The position numbers and the translations under genes were made by a program. The notes under the pieces were generated by a model, which saw only the letters and a list, made by a program, of their open reading frames with translations, did no database searches and had not been told where the DNA came from. From Massilia yuzhufengensis (lineage in GTDB: Bacteria > Pseudomonadota > Gammaproteobacteria > Burkholderiales > Burkholderiaceae_D): a DNA stretch of 64,000 nt. The stretch lies in assembly GCF_900112225.1 (NCBI RefSeq), contig NZ_FOLD01000010.1, positions 97,096 through 161,095 of the forward strand. The letters are read 5' to 3'. Each line of letters starts with the position of its first letter. The stretch's first letter is position 1. This document shows positions 18,807 through 26,168 of the stretch, piece after piece.

Positions 18807-19610
18807 TCAGAACACGTTCTTCCATTCCCTCAGCGCGGCGAACACCTCGACCGGTGACGCGCCCGCCTGCAGCTTGCCGGCCTTGACCAGGCTGTGCACG
18901 ATGCCCGGTTCGGTACAGCGCAGGAAGGGATTGGTACCGCGCTCGAGCCCGATGGTCGACGGCACCGTCGGCAGGTGCGTTCCGCGCTTGGCCGTTTCAT
19001 CGCGCATGCGCAGCGCCAGTCCCTTGTTGTCCGGCTCGACCGCCTGGGCAAAGCGCAGGTTCGCTACGGTATATTCGTGGGCGCAGTACACTAGCGTATC
19101 GTCCGGGAGTGCGGCGAGCTTGGCGAGCGAGGCCGCCATCTGCCCCGGCGTGCCCTCGAAGAGCCGGCCACAGCCGCCCGCGAACAGCGTATCGCCGCAG
19201 AACAGCCAGTGCGCACCCGGCGTGCTGCGCACGTAGGCAATGTGCCCCAGCGTATGACCCGGCACCTCGAGCACCTCGAACTGGAGGTCGAGCCCCGGTA
19301 CCGTGAAGCGGTCGCCTTCGTCCAGCGCCTGCGTGATCCCCTCGATGCCGTCATGGCGCGGGCCGAATACCGGCACCGGCGTGTGCGCCAGCAGGGCCGG
19401 CACGCCGCCGATATGGTCAGCATGGTGATGGGTGAGTAAAATGCAGGTGAGGGCCAGGCCGTGCGCAGCGAGCGCGGCGCGGACCGGGCCGGCATCGCCG
19501 GGGTCGACCACTGCCGCGTTCACGCCGTCGTGGATGATCCACAGGTAGTTGTCATTGAATGCGGGAACAGTGAGGACCGACAGGTCCTGGCGCGATGGAA
19601 TCGTCATCAT
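18807..19610 (-). CDS. gloB: hydroxyacylglutathione hydrolase (glyoxalase II)
   Basis: Glyoxalase II (267 residues) hydrolyses S-lactoylglutathione to lactate and glutathione. The metallo-beta-lactamase metal motif [10 protein letters not shown] (about 59-68), the [14 protein letters not shown] segment, [18 protein letters not shown] and YCAHEYT supply the binuclear metal ligands, and the C-terminal domain carries the glutathione-binding basic residues. Start codons at 19610 and 19607 are adjacent ATGs. It is divergent from the methyltransferase gene by 28 bases, so their promoters overlap or face each other. The gloB/methyltransferase/rnhA/dnaQ order is common in related betaproteobacteria. 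Confidence 0.95.
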   Translation of the reverse strand: MMTIPSRQDLSVLTVPAFNDNYLWIIHDGVNAAVVDPGDAGPVRAALAAHGLALTCILLTHHHADHIGGVPALLAHTPVPVFGPRHDGIEGITQALDEGDRFTVPGLDLQFEVLEVPGHTLGHIAYVRSTPGAHWLFCGDTLFAGGCGRLFEGTPGQMAASLAKLAALPDDTLVYCAHEYTVANLRFAQAVEPDNKGLALRMRDETAKRGTHLPTVPSTIGLERGTNPFLRCTEPGIVHSLVKAGKLQAGASPVEVFAALREWKNVF

Positions 19611-19638
19611 GAAGTTAAACAAGGCCTGAAGGGGTGGC

Positions 19639-20409
19639 ATGGATAGCGCGTCGGAAAAATCCATTATAGCGCTCGACCTCTGGCTGCAATCGCCGGCGGG
19701 CGCGTACGTGCGCGCGTTCGAGCAAGCCTGCCTCGACGAGCTCACGGCGGATATCTTTGGCTTCAATGCGCTGCAGATCGGCGTGCCCCAGCTCGACGCG
19801 CTGGCGGCCAACCGCATGCCCAACAAGTGGCAGGCCGCCACCCGCACCTCCACCGACGACGAGCTCGCCTTTTCCTCGGCGGGCCGGCAGGTCGCGGTGG
19901 CGCTCGACTTCGCCGAGCTGCCCTTCGCCTCGCACAGCATGGACCTGGTGGTGCTGCCGCACGTGCTCGAGTTCGCTTCCGAGCCGCACCAGGTGTTGCG
20001 CGAAGTCGAGCGCGTGCTGATCCCGGAAGGGCAGGTGATCATCTGCGGCTTCAACCCGGCCAGCCTGTGGGGCATGCGCCAGGGGGTGGGGCGGGTCACC
20101 AATAACGGCTACCTGCCGGCCTCCGGCGAGTTCATCTCTATGCCGCGCCTCAAGGACTGGTTAAAATTGCTCAATCTCGGCGTCAGCCGCAGCCACTTCG
20201 GCTGCTACGCGCCGCCGTGCCGGACAGCCCATTGGCTGAGTCGGTTCTCGATGATGGAATCGGCCGGACAACGCTGGTGGCCCTACCTGGGCGCCGTGTA
20301 CGTGGTCCACGCCATCAAGCGGGTCAAGGGCATGCACATCATCGGACCTGCATGGAACAAGAAAACGAGCAATCGGCCGGCGGCAGTGCCGGCGGCAAAC
20401 AGAGAATGA
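19639..20409 (+). CDS. class I SAM-dependent methyltransferase-like protein
   Basis: This 256-residue protein is of the class I methyltransferase fold, similar to proteins always found before rnhA in this group. The SAM-binding glycine loop is weak: [11 protein letters not shown] (about 46-56) replaces GxGxG. The acidic and post-II regions are seen as [25 protein letters not shown] (about 87-111), and HVLRE-like [22 protein letters not shown] (about 119-140). Substrate is unknown. Its TGA overlaps the rnhA ATG by four bases, so they are coupled. The missing classic glycine motif leaves room for an inactive relative. Confidence 0.82.
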   Translation: MDSASEKSIIALDLWLQSPAGAYVRAFEQACLDELTADIFGFNALQIGVPQLDALAANRMPNKWQAATRTSTDDELAFSSAGRQVAVALDFAELPFASHSMDLVVLPHVLEFASEPHQVLREVERVLIPEGQVIICGFNPASLWGMRQGVGRVTNNGYLPASGEFISMPRLKDWLKLLNLGVSRSHFGCYAPPCRTAHWLSRFSMMESAGQRWWPYLGAVYVVHAIKRVKGMHIIGPAWNKKTSNRPAAVPAANRE

Positions 20410-20876
20410 GCAACATGCAAGCAAGCGAAGCAAACGACAGCAGCAAGGTCCAGATCTACACCGACGGCGCCTGCAAGGGCAATCCCGGCACCGGCGGCTG
20501 GGGCGCGCTGCTGGTCGCCAACGGCCACGAGAAGGAAATCTTCGGGGGCGAACCGAACACCACCAACAACCGCATGGAGCTGCGCGCCGTCATCGAGGCA
20601 CTGGGCGTGCTGAACCGGCCGTGCGAGGTCGTGCTGCACACCGACAGCCAGTACGTGCAAAAGGGGATCTCCGAATGGATCCACGGCTGGAAGGCGCGCG
20701 GCTGGAAGACCGCCGCTAAGGAGCCGGTCAAGAACGACGACCTATGGAAGGCGCTCGACCTGGCGCAGCAGCAGCACGCGGTGGAATGGCGCTGGGTGCG
20801 CGGCCACAACGGCCATCCGGGCAACGAGCGCGCCGACGTGCTGGCCAACCGCGGCGCCGCCTCGGTGCGGCGTTAA
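20406..20876 (+). CDS. rnhA: ribonuclease HI
   Basis: Ribonuclease HI (156 residues) cuts the RNA strand of RNA-DNA hybrids, clearing primers and R-loops. The four carboxylates are visible: Asp near 17 in [12 protein letters not shown], Glu near 57 in [13 protein letters not shown], Asp near 79 in LHTDSQYV, and Asp near 143 in NERADVLAN, with the flexible-loop His in [10 protein letters not shown]. The ATG at 20406 overlaps the methyltransferase stop, giving about 15 residues before the first strand. It lies before dnaQ, a widely conserved order. No unusual residues are seen. Confidence 0.96.
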   Translation: MSNMQASEANDSSKVQIYTDGACKGNPGTGGWGALLVANGHEKEIFGGEPNTTNNRMELRAVIEALGVLNRPCEVVLHTDSQYVQKGISEWIHGWKARGWKTAAKEPVKNDDLWKALDLAQQQHAVEWRWVRGHNGHPGNERADVLANRGAASVRR

Positions 20877-20956
20877 GCCATTATCCCGGGTTAGCGGCCG
20901 GCCACCCGGCTGCTATACTGGCGCTCGTCCCAGCCCTTCCACCAGGTATTCCCCTC

Positions 20957-21664
20957 ATGCGTCAAATTGTCCTCGATACTGAGACCACCGGCCTGAATCC
21001 CCGCACGGGCGACCGCGTGATCGAGATCGGCTGCGTTGAAATCTTCAACCGCAAGCTGACCGGAAATAACTTCCACCGCTATATCAATCCGGAGCGCGAC
21101 TCGGACGAGGCAGCGCTCGCGGTCCACGGCCTGACCACGGAATTCTTGCGCGACAAGCCGAAGTTCCACGAGGTTGCCGAAGAGCTGCGCGCCTTCATCG
21201 ATGGCGCCGAAGTCATCATCCACAACGCGCCCTTCGACATGGGCTTCCTGAACGCCGAGTACACGCGCCTGGGCCTGCCGCCGTTCTCCACCTATTGTTC
21301 CAGCGTGATCGACACCCTGGTGCAGGCCAAGGAAATGCACCCGGGTAAGCGCAACTCGCTCGACGCGCTGTGCGACCGCTACGAAATCTCGAACGCCCAC
21401 CGCAAGCTGCACGGCGCGCTGCTGGACTCGGAGCTGCTGGCCGATGTCTATATCGCCATGACGCGCGGCCAGAATTCGCTGACGATGGACGTCGCGGTGG
21501 AAGCCGGTTCGGCCGGCGAGCTGGAAGATGCCGGCCCGCTGGGCGAGATCATCGTGCTCGCGGCCAGCATCGACGAGCTCACGCTGCACGAGCAGGCGCT
21601 GGCGGGCCTGGACAAGAACGTGAAAGGCAGCTGCGTGTGGAGGAATTATTCCCCGCAGGGGTGA
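20957..21664 (+). CDS. dnaQ: DNA polymerase III epsilon subunit (proofreading exonuclease)
   Basis: DnaQ (235 residues) is the 3'-5' proofreading exonuclease of the replicative polymerase. Exo I is DTETTGL with Asp7 and Glu9; Exo II is HNAPFDMGFLN near residues 93-103 with its Asp; Exo III is HGALLDSELLADVY near 155-168, with His and Asp (DEDDh type). The C-terminal tail after ~180 would bind the alpha subunit. The ATG at 20957 begins directly with MRQIVLDTETTG as usual. Two tRNA-Val genes lie 37 bases downstream on the same strand. A second DnaQ-family exonuclease is at 46397. Confidence 0.95.
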   Translation: MRQIVLDTETTGLNPRTGDRVIEIGCVEIFNRKLTGNNFHRYINPERDSDEAALAVHGLTTEFLRDKPKFHEVAEELRAFIDGAEVIIHNAPFDMGFLNAEYTRLGLPPFSTYCSSVIDTLVQAKEMHPGKRNSLDALCDRYEISNAHRKLHGALLDSELLADVYIAMTRGQNSLTMDVAVEAGSAGELEDAGPLGEIIVLAASIDELTLHEQALAGLDKNVKGSCVWRNYSPQG

Positions 21665-21701
21665 CGGATGGGCCATGTTGTGCGATAATACGCCTCGCTT
21701 T

Positions 21702-21776
21702 GGGAGGTTAGCTCAGGGGTAGAGCACTGCATTCACACTGCAGGGGTCGCAAGTTCGAAACTTGCACTTCCCACCA
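21702..21776 (+). tRNA. tRNA-Val (anticodon CAC), copy 1
   Basis: The 75-base sequence folds as a full cloverleaf: acceptor stem GGGAGGT/ACTTCCC (one G-T pair), D arm GCTC/GAGC, anticodon stem CTGCA/TGCAG with loop TTCACAC, T arm GCAAG-TTCGAAA-CTTGC, and an encoded CCA. Anticodon CAC reads GUG (Val). Confidence 0.97.
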
Positions 21777-21784
21777 GGATTCAT

Positions 21785-21815
21785 CAGGAAAGCCGCGCAC
21801 TGCGCGGCTTTCCTG
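21785..21815 (+). terminator. long palindrome after tRNA-Val copy 1
   Basis: Two 15-base arms (CAGGAAAGCCGCGCA and its complement) are separated by one base. The effective hairpin is about 13 bp with a small loop, but only a weak T-rich tail (TTCTC) follows. It could terminate or partly terminate the first tRNA transcript. Confidence 0.6.
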
Positions 21816-21903
21816 TTCTCGCTCCCATCGCAGCGATGCAGATGACGTCGGATGCGGTTTGATATTGATGAATCTCAATAGTTAGTGCATAATAAGCGCC
21901 ATC

Positions 21904-21978
21904 GGGAGGTTAGCTCAGGGGTAGAGCACTGCATTCACACTGCAGGGGTCGCAAGTTCGAAACTTGCACTTCCCACCA
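21904..21978 (+). tRNA. tRNA-Val (anticodon CAC), copy 2
   Basis: This is identical in all 75 bases to the copy at 21702, including the encoded CCA and anticodon CAC. The 127-base spacer between the two is unrelated in sequence apart from GGATTC directly after CCA. It is a recent tandem duplication or one maintained by conversion. Confidence 0.97.
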
Positions 21979-21987
21979 GGATTCGAT

Positions 21988-22019
21988 AAAAAAGACCAGC
22001 GCTCGCTGGTCTTTTTTTT
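21988..22019 (+). terminator. intrinsic terminator after tRNA-Val copy 2
   Basis: A 9-bp stem (AGACCAGCG/CGCTGGTCT) with a two-base loop is flanked by six A residues upstream and eight T residues downstream. It is strong on the plus strand and could also act on the minus strand. Confidence 0.92.
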
Positions 22020-22022
22020 CGC

Positions 22023-22068
22023 AACTTCGGGGTCAGGTCTGACATTTGGACACGGCCTCATCTGTACA
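22023..22068 (+). repeat. solo arm of the 1382-type repeat
   Basis: Bases 22023-22044 are identical to the 22-bp left arm at 1382-1403 (CTTCGGGGTCAGGTCTGAC core), and the similarity continues through GGACACGGCCTC and CTGTA to about 22068. No inverted partner is nearby. It abuts the 3' end of a decayed peroxidase gene, so it may mark a deletion or insertion scar. Confidence 0.65.
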
Positions 22069-22082
22069 ATCACAATCCAGCT

Positions 22083-22740
22083 GATTGATTGTCGATTTTA
22101 CCGGCCGTACGGCATTCACTTGCAGCTTGAGCGGGCCGACGAACACCTCGGCCACGATGCGCGAGCCCACCGGTCCCAGGCGCAGGCCGTCCTCCAGCAC
22201 TTCCGCCTCCTTGAGCACATAGAAGAACAGCGGCGTGGACGCGGCCATCGTGGTGCGCGGGTCGACCGCGTACGGCGCCATCTCCGGCAGCTGGGCCAAG
22301 GCCAGCACCGCCTTCGCCTTACACCGAATCGCGGTCGAAGGCCACGGTGCGGAAGTTCACCGTGCGCCCTGGCGAGGCGGTCGCATTCAGGACCGACTTG
22401 CGGTCGAAGCTGAGGTCATGGTCGATGAACTGGCCCAGGAAGGTCATGCCGGCGGTCATGTTGGGGTGTCCGGGTTGTGCGTGCCGAACACCGCCGGATT
22501 CAGGATCGACTGGATCGGGTCGGTCAGGTTGTCGCCGGCGTCGAGCATGCCGGTTTGCGCGCCCATCTGCTGCGGCGCGGTGCGTGCGTAGCTGGTCTGG
22601 CCTGCGTACGAGGGCAGGTCCGCGTACATGCGTGTGAATACATTCTCTGGATGCCGCCCCGTGATCGTATCCGCCGAAGCGGCATCGATGAACAAACAGA
22701 AGCCCAGCGGCGCAAGCGCGGTCAATGCGTGCCTTCTCAT
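22083..22740 (-). pseudogene. decayed animal-type haem peroxidase
   Basis: Pieces of one haem peroxidase can be read in order on the minus strand. The start (22740, MRRHALTALAPLG, signal-like, then HPENVFTRMYADLPSYAG and DNLTDPIQSILNPAVFGTHNPDTP) is followed by a frame change near 22455, then MTAGMTFLGQFIDHDLSFD, the distal-His motif of the family. The frame breaks again at about 22320 and resumes as LPEMAPYAVDPRTT and STPLFFYVLKEAEVLEDG with LGPVGSRIVAEVFVG, a C-terminal motif. Several hundred central residues, including the proximal His region, are absent. The gene is therefore non-functional. The solo repeat arm lies at its 3' end. Confidence 0.75.
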
Positions 22741-22986
22741 CTTCCTGCCTCCTTGAAAAACCATGAATCGACGCGCGCACAGGGACACTGGGGGCAGTTC
22801 CACACGAGGGGGGATAAACTCAGACGCGTGCCGGCCGGGGACGGGCGGCAGCGAAGGGAATGACTGTCTGGATAGCTGAACGGATGCCTACGCTGAAAAC
22901 CTGATCTTCGATGACAGCGTAAGTATTGACGGCGAAGCGGGAATGTCAAGCAAGCCCAGACGCAAAAGCGCCCGGGCACAGGTAGG

Positions 22987-24048
22987 TCAGGGAAGCTGCG
23001 AAGGCGCGCCCTGGGGCTGCTCGGCGCGCAGCCAGCTGAACAGCACGGCCATCATGAAGGGGCCGACGAACAGGCCGATCACGCCCAGCGTGGACACGCC
23101 GCCCAGCAGGCCGAACAGCACGGCCAGGAAAGGCAGGTTGACCCGGTGCCCGATCAGTTTCGGCCGGATGAATTTGTCGACCATGAACAGCTCCACCGCG
23201 CCCCAGGTGAACAGGCCGAGCGCGGCCCCGGCGTGGCCCTGGCCAAGCAGCAGGAGCGAGACCATGGTGAAGGACAGCGGCGCGCCGCCCGGGATCAGGG
23301 CCAGGTAGCCGGTGATCACGCCCAGCAAGGCCGGCGCGGGCGCGCCGGCGACGTAGTAGGCCACGCCCAGTACCACGCCTTCGAGCAGCGCCACCGAACA
23401 CAGGCCCAGCGCGGTGCCGCGCACCGACAGCGGCAGGATGCGGCGCAGGTTGCCGTACTGCCGGGGCAGCACGCGCGCGCCGGCGCCGTCCACATAGCGC
23501 ACCACCGCCGGTCCGTGCAGGTAGAGGATGAACAGGGTCAGCAGGGTCAGGAACAGGTACAGCGCATTGGCCAGGATCGCCGAGCCCCAGAAGCGCGCGG
23601 CGCCGCCCAGCTGCGGCATGACGTCGCCCAGCGTGGTCTGCACCAGCGCGTTCAGCCCGCCCGGCACCGCCAGGTGCTCGTTCCACCAGGCCGTCACGCG
23701 CTCCGCGACCAGCGGCAGGCGCGCCAGCCACTCGGGCGTGGCGACGCCCACTTCATTGAGTTCGGCGAGCAGGCGCTGCAGGCCGACCAGCTCGTTGCCC
23801 AGCGCCTTGGCCAGCAGCAGCGAAGGGCCGAAGAAGCCGACCACCAGCAGCGCGAGCAGGATGCTGGCGCTGGCCATGCGCGGCATGCCGCGCCGCTGCA
23901 GCCGTTCATGCAGCGGCCAGGTGATGACCGCCAGCAGGCCGGCCCAGGCCAGCGAGCCAAGGAAATGCTGCAGCAGCAGCGCCAGCGCGATGGTGAACAG
24001 GGCCGGCAGCAGCAGCGAAGCGTAGCGCGACCCGGCGCCGCCGCTCAC
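22987..24048 (-). CDS. AI-2E family transporter / PerM-like permease
   Basis: This protein of about 353 residues belongs to the AI-2E transporter (PerM/TqsA) family, inner-membrane proteins implicated in exporting small molecules or in Na+/H+ exchange. Hydrophobic pairs are seen at about 8-45 and 57-80, with a cluster at about 150-300 and the family motif GYLALIPGGAPLSFT near 240; PKLIGHRVNLPFLAVLFGLLGG and GLFVGPFMMAVLF are typical of the C terminus. No ATG fits in this frame. I place the start on a GTG at 24048, where an upstream 29-codon open frame (24134-24045) ends in a GTGA overlap. The start is uncertain. Confidence 0.8.
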   Translation of the reverse strand: MSGGAGSRYASLLLPALFTIALALLLQHFLGSLAWAGLLAVITWPLHERLQRRGMPRMASASILLALLVVGFFGPSLLLAKALGNELVGLQRLLAELNEVGVATPEWLARLPLVAERVTAWWNEHLAVPGGLNALVQTTLGDVMPQLGGAARFWGSAILANALYLFLTLLTLFILYLHGPAVVRYVDGAGARVLPRQYGNLRRILPLSVRGTALGLCSVALLEGVVLGVAYYVAGAPAPALLGVITGYLALIPGGAPLSFTMVSLLLLGQGHAGAALGLFTWGAVELFMVDKFIRPKLIGHRVNLPFLAVLFGLLGGVSTLGVIGLFVGPFMMAVLFSWLRAEQPQGAPSQLP

Positions 24049-24319
24049 GCCTGGCCGAGCGCAGCGAAGCGCTCCCCGCACGAAAGGTGGGTGAGGGCGA
24101 AGCTGGTCGCGAGGGGAGGTGCTGTGCGTGTCATGGTTCCGGTCTGCGTTATCGATGTTCACATCATGCAGCCAAACCGCCGCATGTGCGCCGCATGTGC
24201 GCATGCGACAGGATAAAGCACCGGACTGTTCGGTAAAAGGGGAGATTACCGAAAGATTACTTCCGAAAAGAGGAAGCATCGGCGAGGCCGCCGTTGCGGC
24301 GGCCCCTTCTATAGGCGGA

Positions 24320-24589
24320 TCAGCCGTGCAGGTCGTCGTCGTTCAGCGCGCCGCTGACGTACAGGCGCAGCAGGATGGCGACCGGCGGCGGGATCACGAC
24401 GCCGGTTTCGAAGCGGCTGCCGCTGGACTGGGTGACGCCGAAGCGGCTCCAGAATTTTTCCTGGCTCTCGCGCTTGCGGATGCGCAGGCGGCGCAGTTCG
24501 TGCGGGGCAGCCGGCCAGGGCGCGCTCTGGGGCGGGGTCTCCACCGCCAGTTCAATACCGAATTCACCATCCATCATTTTGCCAGCCAT
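24320..24589 (-). CDS. small HTH (XRE-like) regulator candidate
   Basis: This encodes 89 residues. The central part reads ELRRLRIRKRESQEKFWSRFGVTQSSGSRFETG, which resembles a Cro/XRE helix-turn-helix where RESQEKFWSRFGV forms the first helices and TQSSGSRFETG the recognition part, followed by an IPPPVAILLRLYVSG dimer helix. I chose the ATG at 24589 with AGGAA seven bases upstream. It is alone, between the AI-2E transporter and a GGDEF gene, and could act on either or be autoregulatory. The DNA target is unknown. The assignment rests on pattern similarity only. Confidence 0.68.
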   Translation of the reverse strand: MAGKMMDGEFGIELAVETPPQSAPWPAAPHELRRLRIRKRESQEKFWSRFGVTQSSGSRFETGVVIPPPVAILLRLYVSGALNDDDLHG

Positions 24590-24831
24590 TGCTTGTTCCT
24601 TCCGTTCGACCATGTCGTCTCTCGCCTGCGCCCCACATGGACGCACCGTAGACCTGATCGTAATCGGAAAGACCTGCCCAAAGGCTCACGAAAAGTCACG
24701 ACCGTACACTTTTTGTAAATAGACCTTTCGAGGCAGCGCCGGCCCATCCGCCTGTCATGGGCGGTGCATTCTCGGGTATCATCCACTAGTTTCTTTATGA
24801 CATCACTTTCATCCCCACTCCCGATCCCGCG

Positions 24832-25800
24832 ATGACCCTCACACCTGAACCAGCCAGCCCGTTTACTGCACGCGCCGTCAACCTCGCCAACTGCGGGCTG
24901 GTGGTGCTCGACGCCGGCCAGGAGATCGTGCTGTGGAACGGCTGGATGGTGCCGCGCTCCGGCTATTCGGTGGCGCGGGTGCGCGACCGATCGCTGTTCG
25001 AGGTGTTTCCCGAGCTGCGCGGCTCGCGGGTCGAGTCGGCGGTGCTGGCCGCGCTGACCGAGGAGGTGGCGACCACGGTCCCGCCCTCCACCGGGCGTTC
25101 GCCCTTCCCGCTGCGGGAGGCAGGGAGCTTCGACGGCGCCCGCATCGAGCAGTCCGTGAGCGTGACGCCGTTTTCCGAGGCGGGCGAGCGCTACTGCCTG
25201 GTCGAGATCCGCGATGTCAGCGGCGTGGTCGACCGCGAACGGCGCCTGCTCGACCACGCCGAATCGCTGCGCGCGCGTTCCTACGTCGACGGCCTGACCG
25301 GCATCGCCAACCGGCGCCATTTCGACGTCGCCCTCGACCGCGAACTGCGGCGCGCGCAGCGCAATGGCGGCGCGCTGTCGCTGCTCCTGATGGACATCGA
25401 TTCCTTCAAGGCCTACAACGACCACTTCGGCCACCAGGAAGGCGACGCCTGCCTGACCACGGTGGCGCAGGCGCTGGCCGGCATGCTCAAGCGGCCGGCC
25501 GACGTCGCGGCCAGGTACGGCGGCGAGGAATTCGCGGCGATCCTGCCCGACACCGCGGCCGGTCCGGCGCGCGTGCTGGCCAATGCGATCCGCGAGCACG
25601 TCGCCGCGCTCGGCCTGCCGCATGCGCCGGCGGCGCTGCGGCCCCATGTCACGCTGAGCATCGGCGTGGCCAGCTTTGACCCTGGGCGCCTCGATGAACC
25701 CGCGGCCCTGATCGAAGCGGCCGACAAGGCGCTGTATGCGGCCAAGCGCGGCGGGCGCGACCGCGTCGTGATGGATGGCGAGGCGGACGTCCCGGCCTGA
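24832..25800 (+). CDS. PAS-GGDEF diguanylate cyclase
   Basis: This 322-residue protein has a PAS-like sensor domain (about 10-130; NCGLVVLDAGQEIVLWNGWMV) and a GGDEF domain (about 145-315) with GGEEF at 230-234, DGLTGIANRRHFD at the start and an RxxD inhibitory site (RPAD, 221-224) five residues before the signature. All residues expected for GTP to c-di-GMP conversion with product inhibition are present. No membrane segment is visible, so it is probably cytosolic. It stands alone. The PAS ligand cannot be read. In this 30 kb it is one of four GGDEF-containing genes. Confidence 0.9.
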   Translation: MTLTPEPASPFTARAVNLANCGLVVLDAGQEIVLWNGWMVPRSGYSVARVRDRSLFEVFPELRGSRVESAVLAALTEEVATTVPPSTGRSPFPLREAGSFDGARIEQSVSVTPFSEAGERYCLVEIRDVSGVVDRERRLLDHAESLRARSYVDGLTGIANRRHFDVALDRELRRAQRNGGALSLLLMDIDSFKAYNDHFGHQEGDACLTTVAQALAGMLKRPADVAARYGGEEFAAILPDTAAGPARVLANAIREHVAALGLPHAPAALRPHVTLSIGVASFDPGRLDEPAALIEAADKALYAAKRGGRDRVVMDGEADVPA

Positions 25801-25823
25801 GGCCGCGCCCCGGGCCCGCTGAC

Positions 25824-26021
25824 TCAGTCGCCCAGGCCGGCGACCTCGGTGCGCAGCAGCGCCAGCCGGGCGGCGGGCATGGCCGGGTTCTGGTCGTGGT
25901 CGGTGCGCGGCAGCACCATCAATTACTTGCGCGGCGGCTGCACCGTGTCGAAGTACTTGCACGCCACTTCGGGCACCGTCACCAGGTCGTCGGCGCCCTG
26001 TGCGGCGCGATCCGCTATCAT
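25824..26021 (-). pseudogene. 3' remnant of an alpha/beta hydrolase
   Basis: On the minus strand one frame reads DDLVTVPEVACKYFDTVQPPRK, then a TAA at 25923-25925, then (same frame) LMVLPRTDHDQNPAMPAARLALLRTEVAGLGD and a TGA at 25824. The YFDTVQPPRK-stop-VLPRTDHDQNPAM layout matches the tail of alpha/beta hydrolases, where the catalytic His is the H of TDHD. No 5' part or nucleophile elbow is found upstream. The rest of the 368-base gap to 26168 shows no gene. This is a low-confidence call based on motif memory. Confidence 0.4.
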
Positions 26022-26168
26022 CGCGTGCACTTGCACAAGGCAATTCGTTGTCCGCGACCATGCGGACCCGGGATGCCGACGCGCCGTGGCCGGCCTTGCT
26101 CGTGTACACTCGAATTCGCCAGGATTGCCGCGACTGCGGAAACAAAAGGGATACGTCCTCTACCTCTC

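Noticed and set aside
21785..21815. Palindrome as an attachment site for an integrated element
   Set aside because: No integrase, no direct repeat of the tRNA end outside the second full tRNA copy, and neighbours are housekeeping genes.
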